Below are positions 24,770 to 33,917 of a stretch of DNA of 64,000 nt, in pieces. The DNA is taken from NCBI GenBank assembly GCA_002363865.1, contig DEWY01000002.1:1-64000 (forward strand). Reading direction: 5' to 3'. This DNA is from Caulobacteraceae bacterium UBA3198 (lineage in GTDB: Bacteria > Pseudomonadota > Alphaproteobacteria > Caulobacterales > Caulobacteraceae). Under the pieces are notes generated by a model. That model made no database searches and was not told the origin of the DNA. It saw only the letters and a list, made by a program, of their open reading frames with translations. The number at the start of each line of letters is the position of its first letter. Within the stretch, counting starts at the first letter, position 1. The position numbers and the translations under genes are program-made.

Positions 24770-24876
24770 AATATCCGGCGACGAAAGGGCCATGACGCCG
24801 CCGGATGCTTGCAAACTGGGGAAAACCACCCCACTTCGCAACCCAAGGAGTTCTGCCTGGGGGTTCAGGAAAACTT

Positions 24877-25845
24877 ATGGAACGACAGGCCGAGCGCAGC
24901 GGGGACCGACGTCGTCTGCCGCCCCTCAACGCCCTGCGCGCCTTCGAGGCCGCCGCCCGCCATCTGAATTTCAGTCGCGCCGCCGAGGAGCTTTCGGTGA
25001 CGCCAGGCGCGGTCAGCCAGCAGATTCAGAACCTTGAGGACTATGTGGGCGCCGCCCTCTTCAAGCGCACGCCCAAGGGCCTCTTGCTCACCGACGCCGC
25101 CCAGACCGCCCTGCCCGCCCTGCGCGAGGCCTTCGACCGGCTGGCCGAGGCCGCCTCGCTGCTGACCGCGGCGGTGGACGGGCGTCGGCTCAGCATCACC
25201 GCAGCCCCCTCCTTCGCCGCCAAATGGCTGGTGCCCCGGCTCGGCAAGTTCGAGGAGGCCCACCCGCAGGTCGATGTCTGGCTCTCGGCCGGCATGGAGC
25301 TGGTGGACCTCAGCGCTGGCGAGGTCGATCTCGCCATCCGCTACGGCTCGGGCCGCTATCCGGGGCTTGAGGTCACTCCCCTGATGAGCGAGACGGTGCT
25401 CGCCGTGGCCAGTCCCGAGCTGATGGCGCGGACGCCGCTCAATGAACCCGCCGACCTGGTCAACCACATCCTGCTGCACGACGGCTCGGCCGAACTGGAC
25501 GCCTCCTGCCCGGACTGGGCCATGTGGCTGGCGGCCCGGGGGCTGAAAACCGTAGACGGCTCGCGGGGACCACGGTTCAACCAGTCCAGCCTGGTGATCG
25601 AGGCCGCCGCCAACGGCCGTGGCGTGGCGCTGGCCAAACGCACCCTGGCCCAGGCCGATCTGGAAGCCGGACGGCTGGTGGCGCCCTTACAGATCGCCAC
25701 GGCGGTGGACTTCGCCTATTACCTCGTCCATCCCAAGGCCAAGGGCCGGCTGCCGCAGGTCAAGGCGTTCACCGCCTGGATCACGGCCGAGGCCCAGGCC
25801 CACGAGGCCGCCCTGCGGGCGATCGACAATGGAGCCGGCATCTAG
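24877..25845 (+). CDS. LysR-family regulator, GcvA-like
   Basis: The 322-residue protein has an N-terminal winged helix (LPPLNALRAFEAAARHLNFSRAAEELSVTPGAVSQQIQNLEDYVG), typical of the GcvA branch, then a substrate-binding fold (SITAAPSFAAKWLVPRLGKFEEAHPQVDV, DLAIRYGSGRYPGLE). It is divergent from the cys operon, but GcvA-like proteins usually control other targets, so regulation of the operon is only a possibility. ATG 24877 follows AGGA. Confidence 0.87.
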   Translation: MERQAERSGDRRRLPPLNALRAFEAAARHLNFSRAAEELSVTPGAVSQQIQNLEDYVGAALFKRTPKGLLLTDAAQTALPALREAFDRLAEAASLLTAAVDGRRLSITAAPSFAAKWLVPRLGKFEEAHPQVDVWLSAGMELVDLSAGEVDLAIRYGSGRYPGLEVTPLMSETVLAVASPELMARTPLNEPADLVNHILLHDGSAELDASCPDWAMWLAARGLKTVDGSRGPRFNQSSLVIEAAANGRGVALAKRTLAQADLEAGRLVAPLQIATAVDFAYYLVHPKAKGRLPQVKAFTAWITAEAQAHEAALRAIDNGAGI

Positions 25846-25879
25846 AGAGGCGCCGGCGCAAACGCGACCAGAGTGCTGA

Positions 25880-26221
25880 ATGCTGATTGAGATCGACGAC
25901 CACAAGGCGCCTGCCGACTGCGCCACCATGACCGAGGTCCGCCAAGGGGTCGACGCCCTGGACCGGGCCCTGGTCAAGCTGCTGGCCGAACGGCAGGGCT
26001 TCATGGACGCCGCCGCGCGCATCAAACCCCACAGGGGTGTGGTGCGCGACGAGGCGCGGATCGAAGACGTGGTCGCCAAAGTCAAGGCAGCCGCCCGTGA
26101 GGCCGGCCTGTCCGAAGCCATCGCCGAGCCGGTCTGGCGCACGCTGATCGACCGCTGCATCGCCTATGAGTTCGGATCCTGGGACCAGAACCGGACGACC
26201 GAAGGCGATCCGCTTCCCTGA
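25880..26221 (+). CDS. Chorismate mutase, AroQ type
   Basis: The 113-residue helical protein matches monofunctional AroQ chorismate mutases (MTEVRQGVDALDRALVKLLAERQGFMDAAARIKP, REAGLSEAIAEPVWRTLIDRCIAYEF), which convert chorismate to prephenate for Phe and Tyr synthesis. The conserved Arg and Lys residues of the active site are present in the first helix and in the RIKPHRG and RDEARIE segments. The protein could start at the later in-frame ATG (MTEVRQG). It follows the LysR gene by 34 nt. Confidence 0.88.
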   Translation: MLIEIDDHKAPADCATMTEVRQGVDALDRALVKLLAERQGFMDAAARIKPHRGVVRDEARIEDVVAKVKAAAREAGLSEAIAEPVWRTLIDRCIAYEFGSWDQNRTTEGDPLP

Positions 26222-26237
26222 TCTCACGCCAGCGGCG

Positions 26238-28322
26238 TCAGGCCGCCGCGGACTCGCCTGACGCGGCTGGGCCCACCCAGCGGCTGAGGCAGGCGTGCAG
26301 GTTTTCGATCTTCACCGGCTTGCCGACGCTGTCGACCATGCCGGCCTCGCGCATTCGCGCGATCTGCTCAGGCAGCACGTCGGCGCTCATGGCGATGATC
26401 GGCGCCTGGCTCATCGGACCGTCCATGGCGCGGATGGCCCGGGTGGCCGCCAAGCCGTCCACCACAGGCATGTGCAGATCCATCAGGATGGCGTCATAGC
26501 GTCCCGTCTTGGCCGCCTCGATCGCCTCGCGGCCGTCGCAGGCCACATCGACCGTACAGCCCAGAATCTGCAGCATCAGAACCCCGAGCTCGCGGTTCAT
26601 CGGGTGGTCATCGACCAGCAGGATGTGGGCCGACAGGGCCTCCCCACGGTCCTCCTCCTCGACGGACGGGGCCGACACCCTGGCGCGCTCCAGGGTCAAC
26701 TCCAGCCAGAAGTTGGAGCCGGCGCCTGGCGCAGAGTCCACGCCGACCTGGCCGCCCATGGCCTCGATGAGCCCCTTGCAGATCGCAAGACCCAGACCCG
26801 ATCCGCCATGGGTGCGGCTGACTGAGGAGTCCACCTGGCTGAACCGCCGGAACAGAGTGGCGGCCGCCTCCTTGCTGATCCCCACGCCTGTGTCGACCAC
26901 CGAGATTCGCACCCGGTCACGGTCCCCCTCATCGGTCAGGGCCAGGGTCAGGGTGATCTGGCCGGCGTCGGTGAACTTCACCGCATTGTTCAGATAGTTG
27001 AGCAGCACCTGGCAGAGCCGGTGGTCATCGCAGACGTGGCCCCCGGCCAGGTCGCCCTCGACATCCATGGTCAGGCCCAGGCCCTTGCTCTCGGCCGCCT
27101 CGGCGACGATGGCCAGGGCGTCGCGGCACACGACGGTCAGATCGACAGGCTTGGGATCGAGCTCAATCCGCCCGGCCTCCACCTTGGAGAAGTCGAGGAT
27201 ATCGTTGACCACGGTCAGCAGCGCATTGCCCGACCGGCGGATCAGGTCGATCTGACGGCGGCTGTCGGGCCGCATCTCCTTGTCCAATTCCAGGACCTGG
27301 GCGAAGCCGATGATCGAGTTCAGCGGCGTGCGGATCTCGTGGCTCATGGTGGCCAGGAAGTCGGTCTTGGCCACCGAGGCGGCCTCGGCTCGCGCCCGGG
27401 CCCGCTGGTGACTGACCGAGCGGTGCAGGATCAGGTCTCGCAGCCGCTGCTGATGGATCGCCATCAGGGCGGTGACGATGCCGGTGCCGAACACCAGGCC
27501 GAGATAGACCTGGAAGAGCGTCACCTGCTGAGAGAGCGTCCGGGTTTCGGCCAGAACCGGGGTACGCCCCCAAAGGAATCCGATGGTGAGCAGGACCACG
27601 CAGGCGACCGCCATGGAGACGGTGACGGCCTGTGGCCCCGTGCGCAGCCCAAGGATGGTGACGACGGGGAACATGGCCAGCAGGGCGATTGGCGCGGCCG
27701 GGGTTATGATCAGCGCGACGAGCACCGCCACAGCCAGATAGCCGGCCGTGATCTCCCATGATCGCTCGGACACCAGACGGGTCCGTCGCCCCTGGCTGAG
27801 CAGGAGGATGGCCGGGAGCACCATCGACATGCCCAGGAACTTCGCCCCCAGACGATTGGCCAGCATGGCTACGGGGAACTCGCCCTCGATGACCCAGGCG
27901 CCCAGCCCGAGCAGAAGGGCTGCGCCCACAAGCACGGGCGCCAGGGCCAGGAAGATCAGGGCCGCGAACCGTCCTGGCGTGGTCAGTCGGACCGCGTTCA
28001 GCCGGCGGGCCAGATAGACCACCGCCACGGCCTCGATCACATTCACCAGACTGTAGCCCACCGCCCCGTACAGGGGATGGCCGAAGGCCAGAATGACCGC
28101 GCCCTGGAGGACAAAACCCATGGCCAGCAACACTGGCGCCCAGCGGGCCGGCAGCAGCAACAGAGCGGCGATGACAAAGGCGTTGGCAGTCCAGATGGTG
28201 CCGACGCCGGTGGTCTCCCGCAGCATATTGGTCAGCCAGAGATTGGCCACGTAGCCGCCGTAAAGCATGACGGCGAGCAGAAGCTGTCGGCTTTGACGGG
28301 AAATGGGCGTACTCCGGAACAT
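26238..28322 (-). CDS. MASE1 hybrid sensor histidine kinase
   Basis: The first 290 residues form a MASE1-like integral membrane sensor with eight or so hydrophobic helices. A HisKA domain follows, with the phospho-accepting His in FLATMSHEIRTPLNSIIGFAQ (about residue 328). The HATPase domain has the N box LLNYLNNAVKF and the G boxes DTGVGIS and GGSGLGLAI. The C-terminal receiver domain has HILLVDDHPMNRELG and AILMDLHMPVVDG. It probably signals by an internal phosphorelay; the Hpt protein at 9439-9792 could be a partner, but nothing proves it. ATG 28322 is chosen; a TTG 17 codons upstream is possible. Confidence 0.87.
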   Translation of the reverse strand: MFRSTPISRQSRQLLLAVMLYGGYVANLWLTNMLRETTGVGTIWTANAFVIAALLLLPARWAPVLLAMGFVLQGAVILAFGHPLYGAVGYSLVNVIEAVAVVYLARRLNAVRLTTPGRFAALIFLALAPVLVGAALLLGLGAWVIEGEFPVAMLANRLGAKFLGMSMVLPAILLLSQGRRTRLVSERSWEITAGYLAVAVLVALIITPAAPIALLAMFPVVTILGLRTGPQAVTVSMAVACVVLLTIGFLWGRTPVLAETRTLSQQVTLFQVYLGLVFGTGIVTALMAIHQQRLRDLILHRSVSHQRARARAEAASVAKTDFLATMSHEIRTPLNSIIGFAQVLELDKEMRPDSRRQIDLIRRSGNALLTVVNDILDFSKVEAGRIELDPKPVDLTVVCRDALAIVAEAAESKGLGLTMDVEGDLAGGHVCDDHRLCQVLLNYLNNAVKFTDAGQITLTLALTDEGDRDRVRISVVDTGVGISKEAAATLFRRFSQVDSSVSRTHGGSGLGLAICKGLIEAMGGQVGVDSAPGAGSNFWLELTLERARVSAPSVEEEDRGEALSAHILLVDDHPMNRELGVLMLQILGCTVDVACDGREAIEAAKTGRYDAILMDLHMPVVDGLAATRAIRAMDGPMSQAPIIAMSADVLPEQIARMREAGMVDSVGKPVKIENLHACLSRWVGPAASGESAAA

Positions 28323-28393
28323 TGGCTGTGGGCCGATACCGGAGCCAAGCTTAGCCCCCCGCGCCTCAACCAAAGCTTAAGCCTGTTTGGCCG

Positions 28394-29329
28394 CTAGCGG
28401 TCGGCCAGACGGCCGCTCAGCGCGCCGATCTCCTGTCTGAGAGCGGCCAGTTCGTTTCGCAGGGCGGCGAGGTCGGCGGCGTCCTCGGCGTGGGCCCGCT
28501 GTCGTTCGGCGCTGGCCTCACGCAGGTCGGCCTCGATCTGCTGGCGCTCAGCCTTGGCCTCCTCCTCGTGCTCGCTCTGCATGGCGTTGACCACGATGCC
28601 GATGAACAGGTTCAGCATGGTGAAGGTGGTGCAGAGGATGAAGGGGACGAAGAAGGCCCAGGCATAGGGATAGACCTCCATCACCGGCCGCACGATGCCC
28701 ATGGACCAGCTCTCCAGGGTCATGACCTGGAACAGGGAATAGGCCGAGGCCGGGATCGAACCGAACCACTCTGGGAAGTCAGCGGCGAACAGCTTGGTGG
28801 CCATCACCGAGGCCACATAGAAGATCAACGTCATCAGAAGGATGATGGAGCCCATGCCCGGCAGGGCGCTGATCAGGGCGCCCACCACCCGGCGCAGGGA
28901 CGGCACCAGAGTGATCATCCGCAGCACCCGCAGGATGCGCAGGGCCCGCAGCACCGAGAAGGCGCCGGCCGCCGGCACCAGGGCGATGCCAACGATGGCG
29001 AAGTCGAACAGGCTCCAGGGATCCTTAAAGAAGGCCAGACGGTGGACGGCGATCCGCGCGACGATCTCGGCGACGAACACGGCGAGGATGACCCGGTCCA
29101 GCATCAGCAGGGCGGCGCCGAAATTGGCCATCGCCCAGGCGCTGGTCTCCAGCCCCAACGTGATCGCGTTGAGGACGATCAGAGCGGTGATGATCTTCTC
29201 TGTGCGCGGCGAGGTGATCAGCGCCTTGAGCTGGTCCAAGGGGGCGGCTCCATGGGGTCGAGGTTGCGTTGCGCCATCTGCCGCAATCCGCCGCAAAGCG
29301 CCAGCAGCCACACGTCTCGACAAGCTCAC
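28394..29329 (-). CDS. Bacterial voltage-gated sodium channel (NaChBac-like)
   Basis: The 311-residue protein is a single-domain six-helix ion transport protein that would form tetramers in the inner membrane. S4 carries arginines at every third position (residues 128, 131, 134, 137: LRALRILRVLRMITLVPSLRR). The pore has the selectivity filter TLESWSM (204-210), the hallmark of bacterial sodium channels (TLESW). S6 is FFVPFILCTTFTMLNLFIGIVV. The C-terminal 60 residues form a heptad coiled coil, as in known BacNav proteins. The start is GTG 29329. Confidence 0.9.
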   Translation of the reverse strand: MSLSRRVAAGALRRIAADGATQPRPHGAAPLDQLKALITSPRTEKIITALIVLNAITLGLETSAWAMANFGAALLMLDRVILAVFVAEIVARIAVHRLAFFKDPWSLFDFAIVGIALVPAAGAFSVLRALRILRVLRMITLVPSLRRVVGALISALPGMGSIILLMTLIFYVASVMATKLFAADFPEWFGSIPASAYSLFQVMTLESWSMGIVRPVMEVYPYAWAFFVPFILCTTFTMLNLFIGIVVNAMQSEHEEEAKAERQQIEADLREASAERQRAHAEDAADLAALRNELAALRQEIGALSGRLADR

Positions 29330-29467
29330 CTCGCGTCATCGAACCGTCGCCCGATCCCCATCAATCTTTCGCCGAAATGTCGTCGCCGTGTACCGCTCGC
29401 TTCCTAGACCCACGGGAAAATCTGGATGGGCAAAAGCCCATTTGGCCGATCTTGGGGGCTGACCGAC

Positions 29468-31999
29468 ATGTTCATCACCACTTCGCGGGGCCGACGCGCC
29501 CTTCTCCTGGGTTGCAGCGCCGCCGTGAGCTGCGCCATGGCCCAATCCGCCGCCGCCCAGAGCGCCAACGAGGTCTCTGAACTGGTGGTGGTCGGCTACC
29601 GGGCCCAGAACGCCCAGGCGGTGGCCGAAAAGCGTGAGGATGACCGCGTCGCCGAATATCTCTCGGCCGACGACATCGGCGCCCAGCCCGACTACAACAT
29701 CGCCGACGCCCTGCGTCGCCTGCCGGGCGTTCAGACCCAGTTCGACGAGGACGAGGGCCGCTACGTCTCCATCCGCGGCCTGAACCCCAGCTACACCCTG
29801 GGCGCCCTGGACGGCGCGACGCTCGCCACCGCCGAGCGGCGGAACCGGCAGCTCAACATGGAGGCCATCCCCTCGGGCGCCGTGCGCCAGGTGGTGGTGG
29901 CCAAGTCGCGCACGCCGGACATGGACGGCAACGCCATCGGCGGCACGCTGAACCTCATCACCCGTTCGGCCTTCGACGTGTCAGACATGTACGCCGCCGG
30001 CACGGTGATGATCGGCATGTCCGACTCCCAGGCCGTTCCCGGCGAAGGCTTCAACCGAGACACCGATGACGGCGTGAACTACCGGGTGGACGCGACGGTC
30101 TCGAAGCGCTTCGGGTCTGACGGCCAGTTCGGCGTGCTGTTCGGGGTCAACTTCATGGAGCGCAACCGCGACCAGGAACGTCTGCTGCCGCAGTCGGTCC
30201 CGGCGGGGATCAGCGCCACGCCCACGCCGGCCTCGACGCTGGGGACCACGGACCTGCTCTGGTCGAACTATCCCAACACGATCACCCGCTATGGCGGCAT
30301 CCTGAAGCTTGAATACGAGCCGGTGGACAGCTTCCGAAGCGCGCTGACCCTGGCCCACTACAAGCAGGACGACAACGAGCTGCGCCACAGCCAGCGGCTG
30401 CGCAACCAGACCGGAAACAACGCCAGCTTCGTGCGCTTCAACGACTTCCCCCTGGAGAAGCCGCTGACCGTCATCCAGTGGAAGAACAACTGGGACATCA
30501 GCGACCGGCAGCATCTGGAAGCCCGCGCCTCCTATTCGGAAGCGACCTTCCTGGAGCCCTCCAACCAGCTGCAGTTCAACCTGACCGGCGCCGCCCTAGA
30601 CTTCGACCTTTCGCTGAACGGCGACGTTCCTGTGGCCACAAGCATCGACCCGCGGGCGTTCAATCCGGCGAACTACGTGCTGGCCAACAACACCTTCTCC
30701 CCCTACCAGGACGACAGCGACGAATATGTCGAGGAAATCGCCCTCGACTACGGCTTCAACACAAAGCCGGGCGATATGGGTTGGGGTCTCGGGGTCGGCG
30801 CCAAGTGGCGCGAGATCACCCGCGACAATGACCGCACCACCTGGAGCTGGGTCTTCAACGGCGCGCCGCTGACCCTTGACCAGTTCGACGTTCAGCACAG
30901 CTACACGCCGATCTACGCCAACTTCAATCAGCTGTTCATCGACTTCGACGCCTTCAACACCTTCTTCCAGCAGAACCAGGCCAGCTTCACGGGTGGGCGT
31001 AACGAGGCGGTGACCTCAGACTGGGTGTTCACGGAGGAGGTGTCAGCGGCCTACGCCCTGCTGCGCCATGCTGGTGAGCGTCACACAGTGATCCTCGGCG
31101 GGCGCTTCGAGGACACCGAGACCCTGGTGGAACGCGCTCGCACCGAGGGCGCCAATGTCACCCGCGTCGCCCGGAAGGGCGGTTATGACGACTTCCTGCC
31201 CTCCATCACGGTCAGCTATGACCTCACCGACCGGTTGAAGCTGCGGGCCGCCGCCTTCCAGGCCGTGGGTCGGCCCAATCCCAGCCAGCTGGCCTCGGGC
31301 GAGACGGTCAATCAGACCACCGGCGCGATCAGCCGCGGCAATCCCGACCTGCAGGCCCGCAAGGGCGACAGCTACGAGGCTTCGCTGGAATACTACCTGC
31401 CCGGCAATGAGGGCCTGTTTGTTGTGGGTGTGTTCCGCAAGGAGATCGAAAACGAGATCATTACCCGCCTGACCCCCGGCGCCGGCCCCAACGGCGAGGA
31501 TGTGACCCAGCCGATCAACGTCACCACCGCCGAGGTCACCGGCCTGGAGCTGAACGCGGTGCTGAACACCCTGCCCCTGCCCGGCCTGCTGTCGAACTTC
31601 GGCGTTTCGGCCAACGCCACCTTCCTGGACGGCAGCTTCGACACCGGCGGAACCCGCGGCTCGGTGGACCTGCTGCAGGGCCAGTCGGACTTCCTGTTCA
31701 ACATGGCGGTCTTCTACGAACAGGGGCCGTTCCGCGCCCGGGCGAGCTACGCCCACATCGGTGAGGCGACCACCTCGGTCAGCGCCACCGACGCCACCGG
31801 GCGATCCGACCGCATCGACGAGGCCACCAACACCGTCGACGTCCAGGCGCGCTATACCTTGAACAATGGGGTCGAGCTGATCGCCGAGGTGCGCAACGTG
31901 ACGGACCAGGACAAGGTCAACCTGACGGGGAGCGGCGTCTATCGGGACGTCTCCTTCTATGGCCGCCAATTCTGGGTCGGCGCCTCGGCCAAGTTCTGA
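29468..31999 (+). CDS. TonB-dependent receptor, Xanthomonas/Caulobacter type
   Basis: This outer-membrane active transporter of 843 residues has a signal peptide ending near AAAQSAN, a TonB-box-like segment (SELVVVGYRA), a plug domain (DDIGAQPDYNIADALRRLPGVQ, VSIRGLNPSYT) and a 22-strand barrel. The block SRTPDMDGNAIGGTLNLITRSAFD is the mark of the TonB-Xanth-Caul family, whose members often import carbohydrates. The next two genes encode a phosphodiester glycosidase and a secreted propeller-like protein, which could process the same substrate. The start at 29468 lies after the divergent sodium-channel gene. Confidence 0.92.
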   Translation: MFITTSRGRRALLLGCSAAVSCAMAQSAAAQSANEVSELVVVGYRAQNAQAVAEKREDDRVAEYLSADDIGAQPDYNIADALRRLPGVQTQFDEDEGRYVSIRGLNPSYTLGALDGATLATAERRNRQLNMEAIPSGAVRQVVVAKSRTPDMDGNAIGGTLNLITRSAFDVSDMYAAGTVMIGMSDSQAVPGEGFNRDTDDGVNYRVDATVSKRFGSDGQFGVLFGVNFMERNRDQERLLPQSVPAGISATPTPASTLGTTDLLWSNYPNTITRYGGILKLEYEPVDSFRSALTLAHYKQDDNELRHSQRLRNQTGNNASFVRFNDFPLEKPLTVIQWKNNWDISDRQHLEARASYSEATFLEPSNQLQFNLTGAALDFDLSLNGDVPVATSIDPRAFNPANYVLANNTFSPYQDDSDEYVEEIALDYGFNTKPGDMGWGLGVGAKWREITRDNDRTTWSWVFNGAPLTLDQFDVQHSYTPIYANFNQLFIDFDAFNTFFQQNQASFTGGRNEAVTSDWVFTEEVSAAYALLRHAGERHTVILGGRFEDTETLVERARTEGANVTRVARKGGYDDFLPSITVSYDLTDRLKLRAAAFQAVGRPNPSQLASGETVNQTTGAISRGNPDLQARKGDSYEASLEYYLPGNEGLFVVGVFRKEIENEIITRLTPGAGPNGEDVTQPINVTTAEVTGLELNAVLNTLPLPGLLSNFGVSANATFLDGSFDTGGTRGSVDLLQGQSDFLFNMAVFYEQGPFRARASYAHIGEATTSVSATDATGRSDRIDEATNTVDVQARYTLNNGVELIAEVRNVTDQDKVNLTGSGVYRDVSFYGRQFWVGASAKF

Positions 32000-32015
32000 T
32001 GGATCACCCCCCCAG

Positions 32016-32924
32016 ATGATCCGGAGATCGACGCTCGTCGGCCTGTTGTGTCTCGCGGTCGGCCTCTCGGCCTGCGGGACGACGCGGGCGCCGCAGACCG
32101 CCCTCGCCGCCCCGCGCGGCGAGGCGCTCTTTCCCGGCGGTCACTACTGGCGCGAAGTCACCACCGAGCCCGCCCGCATGCGGGTTCACGTGCTGGAGCT
32201 GGATCTGCGCCGGGTGCGGCTGGAGCTCACCGCGGGCGACACCTCAAAGGGACGTGAGCACGTCGCCCAGACCCCATCGGACTATGTGCGCCGCAACGAC
32301 CTGGCCGCTGCGGTCAACGCCAGCTATTTCACCCCCTTCAAGGGCGGGTCGAAGGGGGGCGACGACTACTACCCCCATGCCGGCGACGGGGCCGACGTCT
32401 CGGGCGCGGCCATCGCCTTCGGCCGCCAGGTCTCGCCAGTGGAGCCCGGCGAGGATGAGCGGGTCAACGCCATCCTCTGCATCAAGGCTGATCAGGTCGA
32501 GATCATCGATGGCCAGGACTGCGGCCGCCCCGTGGATCACGCCGTGTCGGCCGGGCCGCGGCTGCTGGCCGCCGGCCAGGCCCGCAGCTTCGAGGCCTTC
32601 GGGCGCGCCTATGGGGAGAACCGCCACCCCCGCACCGCCATCGGCCTGGACGCCGATGCGCCCCGGGCCTGGCTGGTGGTGGTCGATGGCCGCCAGCCGG
32701 GACTGAGCGAGGGCGCCTCCCTCAATGACCTGATCGCGATCTTCCGTGAGCTTGGGGCGGAGGACGCCATGAACCTCGATGGGGGCGGCTCGACCACCCT
32801 GGTGGTGCGCCGCGGCGGACACCCGGTGGTCATGAACTCGCCCATTCATACCGGGGTCCCGGGGCGCGAACGGCCCTCAGCCAACCACATCGGCGTCAGG
32901 GTGACGTCAGAACCCCGTCCCTGA
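32016..32924 (+). CDS. Phosphodiester glycosidase (NAGPA-like) lipoprotein
   Basis: The protein carries a lipoprotein signal ending in LSAC (about residue 21) and a phosphodiester glycosidase/NAGPA domain. Visible blocks are LAAAVNASYFTPF, VSAGPRLLAAG, RHPRTAIGLD, LVVVDGRQPGLSEGASLNDL and DAMNLDGGGSTTLVVR. Relatives remove GlcNAc from phosphodiesters or act on cell-wall and exopolysaccharide links. ATG 32016 is 16 nt after the TonB receptor stop, so both are probably cotranscribed. Confidence 0.88.
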   Translation: MIRRSTLVGLLCLAVGLSACGTTRAPQTALAAPRGEALFPGGHYWREVTTEPARMRVHVLELDLRRVRLELTAGDTSKGREHVAQTPSDYVRRNDLAAAVNASYFTPFKGGSKGGDDYYPHAGDGADVSGAAIAFGRQVSPVEPGEDERVNAILCIKADQVEIIDGQDCGRPVDHAVSAGPRLLAAGQARSFEAFGRAYGENRHPRTAIGLDADAPRAWLVVVDGRQPGLSEGASLNDLIAIFRELGAEDAMNLDGGGSTTLVVRRGGHPVVMNSPIHTGVPGRERPSANHIGVRVTSEPRP

Positions 32925-32939
32925 GGAAGGAAGACGCCG

Positions 32940-33839
32940 ATGCGCCCCCCCTTTGCGAGCCTTGGCCTGATCGCCGCGATCCTGGCGTTCCCCGTCGCCG
33001 CCGCGGCCCAGTCCGCCGGGCGCCCGCCCGCCTATGCGCCGCCCCCGGTGACCGCCCTGCAGGCCGAAATGCTGCGGGAGTACGCCGCGCCGGAAGCGCG
33101 CCAGGGCGTGGCGGTGGACGTCGACCATCTCTACGCCGTGGTCAACACCACCATCGCCAAGTACGACAGGGCGAGCGGCCAGCGCCTGACGGCCTGGTCA
33201 GGGCCCCGCGACGGCCTGATCCGGCACCTCAACTCCTGCTTTGCCGAGGCCGGCAAGCTGTGGTGCGCCAATTCCAACTTCCCCCAGGTCCCGATGGCCA
33301 GTTCGGTGGAGGTGTTCAACACCGCCGACATGACCCATGCGGTATCCCACAGCCTGGGGATTCTGGACGAGGGCTCCCTGACCTTCTTCGAGCGGTTCGG
33401 CGATGGGTGGATCGCCGGCTACGCCCACTATGACGAGACCGGCGGGCTCTCCTACAAGGACGCCGTCTTCGCCGGGATCGTGGTCTATGACAGCGCCTGG
33501 CGGCGGAGGGGGGGTTACGCCCTGCCCCAGAGCGTGCTGGAACGCATGGCCCCCCATGCGGCGTCGGGCGGCGTGCTGGGCCCAGATGGCCTGCTCTATC
33601 TGTTCGGCCATGATCGGCCGGAGCTCTATGTGGTCGCCCGACCGGTGATGGGCCCGACCCTGATCCATGTGGCGACCATCGCAGTGGACGCGCCTGGTCA
33701 GGCCATCGCCTGGGACCACAGCAGCGACGAGCGGATCCTCTTCGCCATCCATCGGCCAAAGGGGACCATCCGCAGCTTCCGTCTGCCGGAGGTGTCCCTC
33801 GACCACAGCCCCGACGCCCGGCCCTTCGCCCTCGACTGA
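32940..33839 (+). CDS. Secreted beta-propeller-like protein
   Basis: A signal peptide (MRPPFASLGLIAAILAFPVAAAAQ) is followed by repeated strands with YAVVNTTIAKYDRASGQRL, LWCANSNFPQVP, SVEVFNTADM, GIVVYDSAWRRRGGY and GPDGLLYLFGHDRPELYVV, which read like propeller blades. Two cysteines flank a possible disulfide. No catalytic motif is recognised. It lies 15 nt after the glycosidase gene, and ATG 32940 follows GAGGAAGG. Confidence 0.78.
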   Translation: MRPPFASLGLIAAILAFPVAAAAQSAGRPPAYAPPPVTALQAEMLREYAAPEARQGVAVDVDHLYAVVNTTIAKYDRASGQRLTAWSGPRDGLIRHLNSCFAEAGKLWCANSNFPQVPMASSVEVFNTADMTHAVSHSLGILDEGSLTFFERFGDGWIAGYAHYDETGGLSYKDAVFAGIVVYDSAWRRRGGYALPQSVLERMAPHAASGGVLGPDGLLYLFGHDRPELYVVARPVMGPTLIHVATIAVDAPGQAIAWDHSSDERILFAIHRPKGTIRSFRLPEVSLDHSPDARPFALD

Positions 33840-33917
33840 CCTGGCTGACCCTACGGCGCGGTTTCGCTGGCTGGCCGCCTCCTCTATGTCCGTCACATGG
33901 ACGAAGGAGGCGCGCCA

